Shown here: positions 61,425-64,000 of the stretch, piece after piece
How positions within the stretch are numbered: the first letter of the stretch is position 1
Layout: each line of letters begins with the position of its first letter
Assembly: GCF_003129605.1 (NCBI RefSeq)
Contig: NZ_QBDX01000002.1
Span: 37,501-101,500, forward strand
Direction of reading: 5' to 3'
Origin: Hyphobacterium indicum
Lineage (GTDB): Bacteria; Pseudomonadota; Alphaproteobacteria; Caulobacterales; Maricaulaceae
DNA length: 64,000 nt
Translations under genes and position numbers: made by a program
The notes under the pieces: generated by a model
Database searches by the model: none
What the model saw: the letters and a program-made list of their open reading frames with translations, nothing else
Told to the model about the DNA's origin: nothing

Positions 61425-62993
61425 ATGACAGACATCACCGCCCATCATGAAAAAGTCCTGATCGTCGATTTCGGCTCCCAGGTCACCCAGCTCATCGCCC
61501 GGCGCGTGCGCGAAAGCGGCGTGTTTTGCGAGGTCCACCCCTATAACCGGGCCGATGCCGCCTTCATCGATGAATTCGATCCCAAGGCCATCATCCTGTC
61601 GGGCTCGCCGCACTCCACCCACTGGGAAAATTCCCCGCGCGCCGATGACAGCGTCTTCACCCGCGGCGTGCCGGTATTGGGCATTTGCTATGGCGAGCAG
61701 ACCATGATGGCCCAGCTCGGCGGGGCGGTGGAAGGCAGCGAGGACAAGGAATTTGGCCGCGCCGACATCCAGATCGTCGCCGACAGCCCGCTCTTCGACG
61801 GCTTTGGCGGGATTGGCCATGAAGAGCGCGTCTGGATGAGCCATGGTGACCGCGTCGCCAGCCTTGCGCCCGGCTTTCATGTCATCGCCACCTCGCCCCA
61901 CGCCCCCTTTGCCGCCATTGCCGACGAGAGCCGCCGCTTCTATGGCGTGCAATTCCACCCGGAAGTCGTGCACACACCGCGCGGCGCTCTGCTCCTGCGC
62001 AATTTCACCCACAATATTGCCGGCCTCAAGGGCGACTGGACGATGGCCGCTTTCCGCGAGGAAGCGATGGCCAAGATCCGCGAGCAGGTCGGCTCCGGCC
62101 GGGTGATCTGCGGCCTGTCCGGCGGCGTTGACAGCGCCGTGGCGGCCAAGCTGATCCATGATGCCATCGGCGACCAGCTGGTCTGCGTCTTTGTCGATAC
62201 CGGGCTGATGCGCCTCAATGAAGCCGAGGAAGTCGTCCGCCTGTTCCGGGACTCCTTCAACATTCCGCTCGTCCATGCCGATGAAGGCGATCTCTTCCTG
62301 GGAGAGCTCGACGGCGTCTCCGACCCGGAAGCCAAGCGCAAGACGATTGGCCGGCTCTTCATCGACGTGTTTGAAAAGCACGCCAAGGCCGCTGGCGGGG
62401 CGGATTTCCTCGCCCAGGGCACGCTCTATCCGGACGTGATCGAGAGTGTCTCCTTCGATGGCGGCCCGTCCGTGACGATCAAGTCCCACCACAATGTCGG
62501 CGGCCTGCCCGAGCGCATGAATATGAAGCTGGTCGAGCCCCTGCGCGAACTCTTCAAGGACGAGGTGAGGGCGCTTGGCCGCGAGCTGGGCCTGCCCGAT
62601 GGCTTTGTCCAACGCCACCCCTTCCCGGGTCCGGGCCTCGGCATCCGCATTCCCGGCGCGGTGACGAAGGAAAAGGCCGACATTCTGCGAAAAGCCGACG
62701 CCATCTATATCGACGAGATCCGCAAGGCCGGCCTGTACAATACAATCTGGCAGGCCTTTGCCGTCCTCCTGCCGGTGCAGACCGTCGGCGTGATGGGCGA
62801 TGCCCGCACCTATGACAATGTGCTGGCCCTGCGCGCCGTCACCTCCGTGGACGGCATGACGGCGGACTATTTCCCCTTCGACCACGACTTCCTCGGCCGC
62901 ACCGCCACCCGCATCATAAACGAGGTGCGCGGCGTCAACCGCGTCGTCTATGATGTGACGTCCAAGCCGCCGGGCACGATTGAGTGGGAGTAG
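61425..62993 (+). CDS. guaA: GMP synthase (glutamine-hydrolysing)
   Basis: 522 residues. Converts XMP to GMP with glutamine and ATP. The N-terminal class I amidotransferase has [20 protein letters not shown], the nucleophile Cys in GICYGEQ and the His-Glu of FHPEVVHT. The ATP-pyrophosphatase domain starts at the P-loop [11 protein letters not shown] near residue 228, with [11 protein letters not shown]. The C-terminal dimerisation domain ends [19 protein letters not shown]. The ribosome-binding site is weak. Confidence 0.98.
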   Translation: MTDITAHHEKVLIVDFGSQVTQLIARRVRESGVFCEVHPYNRADAAFIDEFDPKAIILSGSPHSTHWENSPRADDSVFTRGVPVLGICYGEQTMMAQLGGAVEGSEDKEFGRADIQIVADSPLFDGFGGIGHEERVWMSHGDRVASLAPGFHVIATSPHAPFAAIADESRRFYGVQFHPEVVHTPRGALLLRNFTHNIAGLKGDWTMAAFREEAMAKIREQVGSGRVICGLSGGVDSAVAAKLIHDAIGDQLVCVFVDTGLMRLNEAEEVVRLFRDSFNIPLVHADEGDLFLGELDGVSDPEAKRKTIGRLFIDVFEKHAKAAGGADFLAQGTLYPDVIESVSFDGGPSVTIKSHHNVGGLPERMNMKLVEPLRELFKDEVRALGRELGLPDGFVQRHPFPGPGLGIRIPGAVTKEKADILRKADAIYIDEIRKAGLYNTIWQAFAVLLPVQTVGVMGDARTYDNVLALRAVTSVDGMTADYFPFDHDFLGRTATRIINEVRGVNRVVYDVTSKPPGTIEWE

Positions 62994-62997
62994 GGGG

Positions 62998-63198
62998 ATG
63001 AGCTCTGATCGCCTTGACGCGCTGGAAATGCTCGTCGCTGAACAACAGCGCACGATTGACGATCTCTCTGACGGCCTGTTGCGTCAGCAAAAGGAGCTCG
63101 ACCGGCTGACGGCGCGCCTGCGCGCCTCTGACGACCGCATCGCCGAGCTCGAATCCGGCCGGCCCGCGCCGGGGAATGACAAGCCGCCGCATTATTGA
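62998..63198 (+). CDS. slyX: SlyX family protein
   Basis: 66 residues, a coiled coil from start to near the end (RLDALEMLVAEQQRTIDDL, LLRQQKELDRLTARLRAS), with a C-terminal PGNDKPPHY that matches the SlyX terminus. GGGGG precedes the ATG, which comes 4 nt after the guaA stop, so the two are co-transcribed. Function unknown in all species. Confidence 0.88.
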   Translation: MSSDRLDALEMLVAEQQRTIDDLSDGLLRQQKELDRLTARLRASDDRIAELESGRPAPGNDKPPHY

Positions 63199-63206
63199 GC
63201 ATCAAA

Positions 63207-63316
63207 ATCGTCATCCCGGACGAGCGCGATAGCGTGCGATCCGGGACCCATTCCGTGACGTTGAATATCCGGAATGGGTTCCGGGTTCCCGCCTTCGGCG
63301 CGCCCCGGAATGACGT
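63207..63316 (+). repeat. Inverted-repeat element after slyX
   Basis: The outer arms CGTCATCCCGG / CCCCGGAATGACG and the inner arms CGGGACCCATTCCG / CGGAATGGGTTCCG are imperfect reverse complements. It belongs to the same family as the fragment near 57155. No gene lies inside. Confidence 0.75.
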
Positions 63317-63381
63317 TTGTATTTCAGCTACCACACTCGGAATTCCCTGCTAATCTCAGCACGAACAGGGGAGAAAGCACC

Positions 63382-63738
63382 ATGTCTTATGTCGACGGAT
63401 TTGTCGTGGCAGTGCCATCAGCAAAGAAAACGGAATACCTCGAAATGGCAAAGCTGGGAGCCACCGTGTTCAAGGACCATGGCGCGCTCAGCGTCGTTGA
63501 GGCCTGGGGCGATGATGTGCCGGACGGAAAAGTCACCTCCTTTCCCATGGCGGTGAAGGCGACAGCCGACGAGACGGTGGTGTTTTCCTGGATCGTCTGG
63601 CCGGACAGGGCGGCGCGTGATGCCGGCATGGCCGCGGCGATGAAGGATGAGCGCTTTGCCGCCATGGGCCCGGACGCCATGCCCTTTGACGGTAAACGCA
63701 TGATCTTTGGCGGGTTTGAAATGATCGTCGAGGCGTAG
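63382..63738 (+). CDS. DUF1428 domain-containing protein
   Basis: 118 residues from the ATG at 63382 (GGGGAG upstream). The dimeric alpha-beta-barrel-type fold is recognisable by MSYVDGFVVAVPSAKKTEYL, VVEAWGDDVPDGKVTSFPMA, VVFSWIVWPDRAARDAGMAA and the C-terminal FDGKRMIFGGFEMIVE. The family is common in proteobacteria and has no established role. Single gene. Confidence 0.93.
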   Translation: MSYVDGFVVAVPSAKKTEYLEMAKLGATVFKDHGALSVVEAWGDDVPDGKVTSFPMAVKATADETVVFSWIVWPDRAARDAGMAAAMKDERFAAMGPDAMPFDGKRMIFGGFEMIVEA

Positions 63739-63960
63739 ACGCCGGCGCGATCACAAGGCGCACAACAACCAAACCTGGGTTTGAATCTTGGCGCGCGGGT
63801 GAGGCGCGTGCCCGGTTTTTACCCGGCCGCAACCGGAGCGTCCGCCGTTTACCGAATTCTCTCAATCAATTGTGACCCCCGCCCGGCTTGCCGGCCGGCA
63901 GGCATGCGGCCAGCTTGGCGGCGCGTTTTCGTCCATACAAGCCGAATAGGAGCCGGTCAC

Positions 63961-64000
63961 ATGACGGCATTCAGAATAGTCTTTCTTGCAATGGCGCTGG
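63961..64000 (+). CDS. Start of a further CDS, cut by the window end
   Basis: ATG at 63961 with TAGGAG about 10 nt upstream. The visible product begins MTAFRIVFLAMAL, a hydrophobic N-terminus consistent with a signal peptide. Nothing more can be said. Between 63739 and 63960 there is a weak palindrome (GCCGGCTTGCCGGC-like near 63886-63900) and no gene. Confidence 0.5.
   Translation, partial: MTAFRIVFLAMAL

Noticed and set aside
61113-63053. 646-residue minus-strand ORF over guaA, and similar long antisense ORFs at 57429-59000 and 54498-56018
   Set aside because: High G+C codon use leaves the antisense frame open. guaA, guaB and ppx/rlmE on the plus strand are unambiguous by motif, and the antisense products lack family features.

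Overview
The window is chromosomal DNA from an alphaproteobacterium, most likely a marine, stalked-bacterium-like heterotroph of the Caulobacterales/Maricaulales/Rhodobacterales group. The order assignment is an inference. It rests on the block murA - DUF2948 - UPF0262 - infA - maf - RNase E/G - yacG, the paired methylmalonyl-CoA mutase genes, a gene-transfer-agent-type tail-fibre/holin locus, G+C-rich coding sequence, and many GC-rich palindromic intergenic repeats.

Layout. 1-1131: the 3' end of a 23S rRNA, 5S rRNA and the operon terminator. 1234-5293: a DUF1579-like protein, a TolB-like propeller protein, and an overlapping pair (2-oxoglutarate oxygenase with Sel1-like repeats, FkbM methyltransferase). 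5353-5528: initiator tRNA with its own promoter and terminator. 5642-9939: PEP carboxykinase, pirin, an M28 peptidase. 10123-15346: a three-gene, translationally coupled wecB-nfrB-nfrA operon. By homology it is a cyclic-di-GMP-controlled ManNAc-type glycan synthesis and export system, the module that serves as phage N4 receptor in E. coli. It converges on a two-gene membrane/VWA-like pair of unknown role (15360-17114). 17280-22368: a Tat-type amidase, a GST and a large TonB-dependent receptor. 22491-28004: an OmpA-like and an HhH protein, a lipoprotein, and methylmalonyl-CoA mutase (scpA, mutA). 28155-30399: a DUF2793 tail-fibre-like protein, a 28-codon ORF and a GTA-type holin. 30396-36311: a proline iminopeptidase behind tRNA-Thr, then the murA/infA/yacG housekeeping block and tRNA-Phe. 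37502-42543: an MBOAT O-acyltransferase, a GDSL-like partner, an orphan TAXI protein and a quinone oxidoreductase.

43788-47707 is an A/T-richer accessory segment. It holds about 900 nt of gene-free sequence with a CTACAA microsatellite and a large SF1 helicase with HelD-like proportions. 47708-53549 carries an isoaspartyl peptidase, homogentisate dioxygenase behind a perfect palindromic operator, a carbonic anhydrase/SbtA/SbtB bicarbonate module, and a fumarylacetoacetase-family gene. 53546-64000 is housekeeping (HspQ, Ppx, RlmE, Coq4, GuaB, an RsmB-like methyltransferase, GuaA, SlyX) with palindromic repeats in nearly every gap and one A/T-rich two-gene cassette (60163-60707).

The most interesting items are the c-di-GMP-dependent glycan operon with extra MshEN-like repeats, the HelD-like helicase with a GreA-like N-terminal segment, the bicarbonate module inserted between two tyrosine-catabolism genes, and the unlinked GTA tail-fibre/holin locus. 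No CRISPR array, insertion sequence or integrase was seen. All assignments come from reading the sequence; no database search was run.
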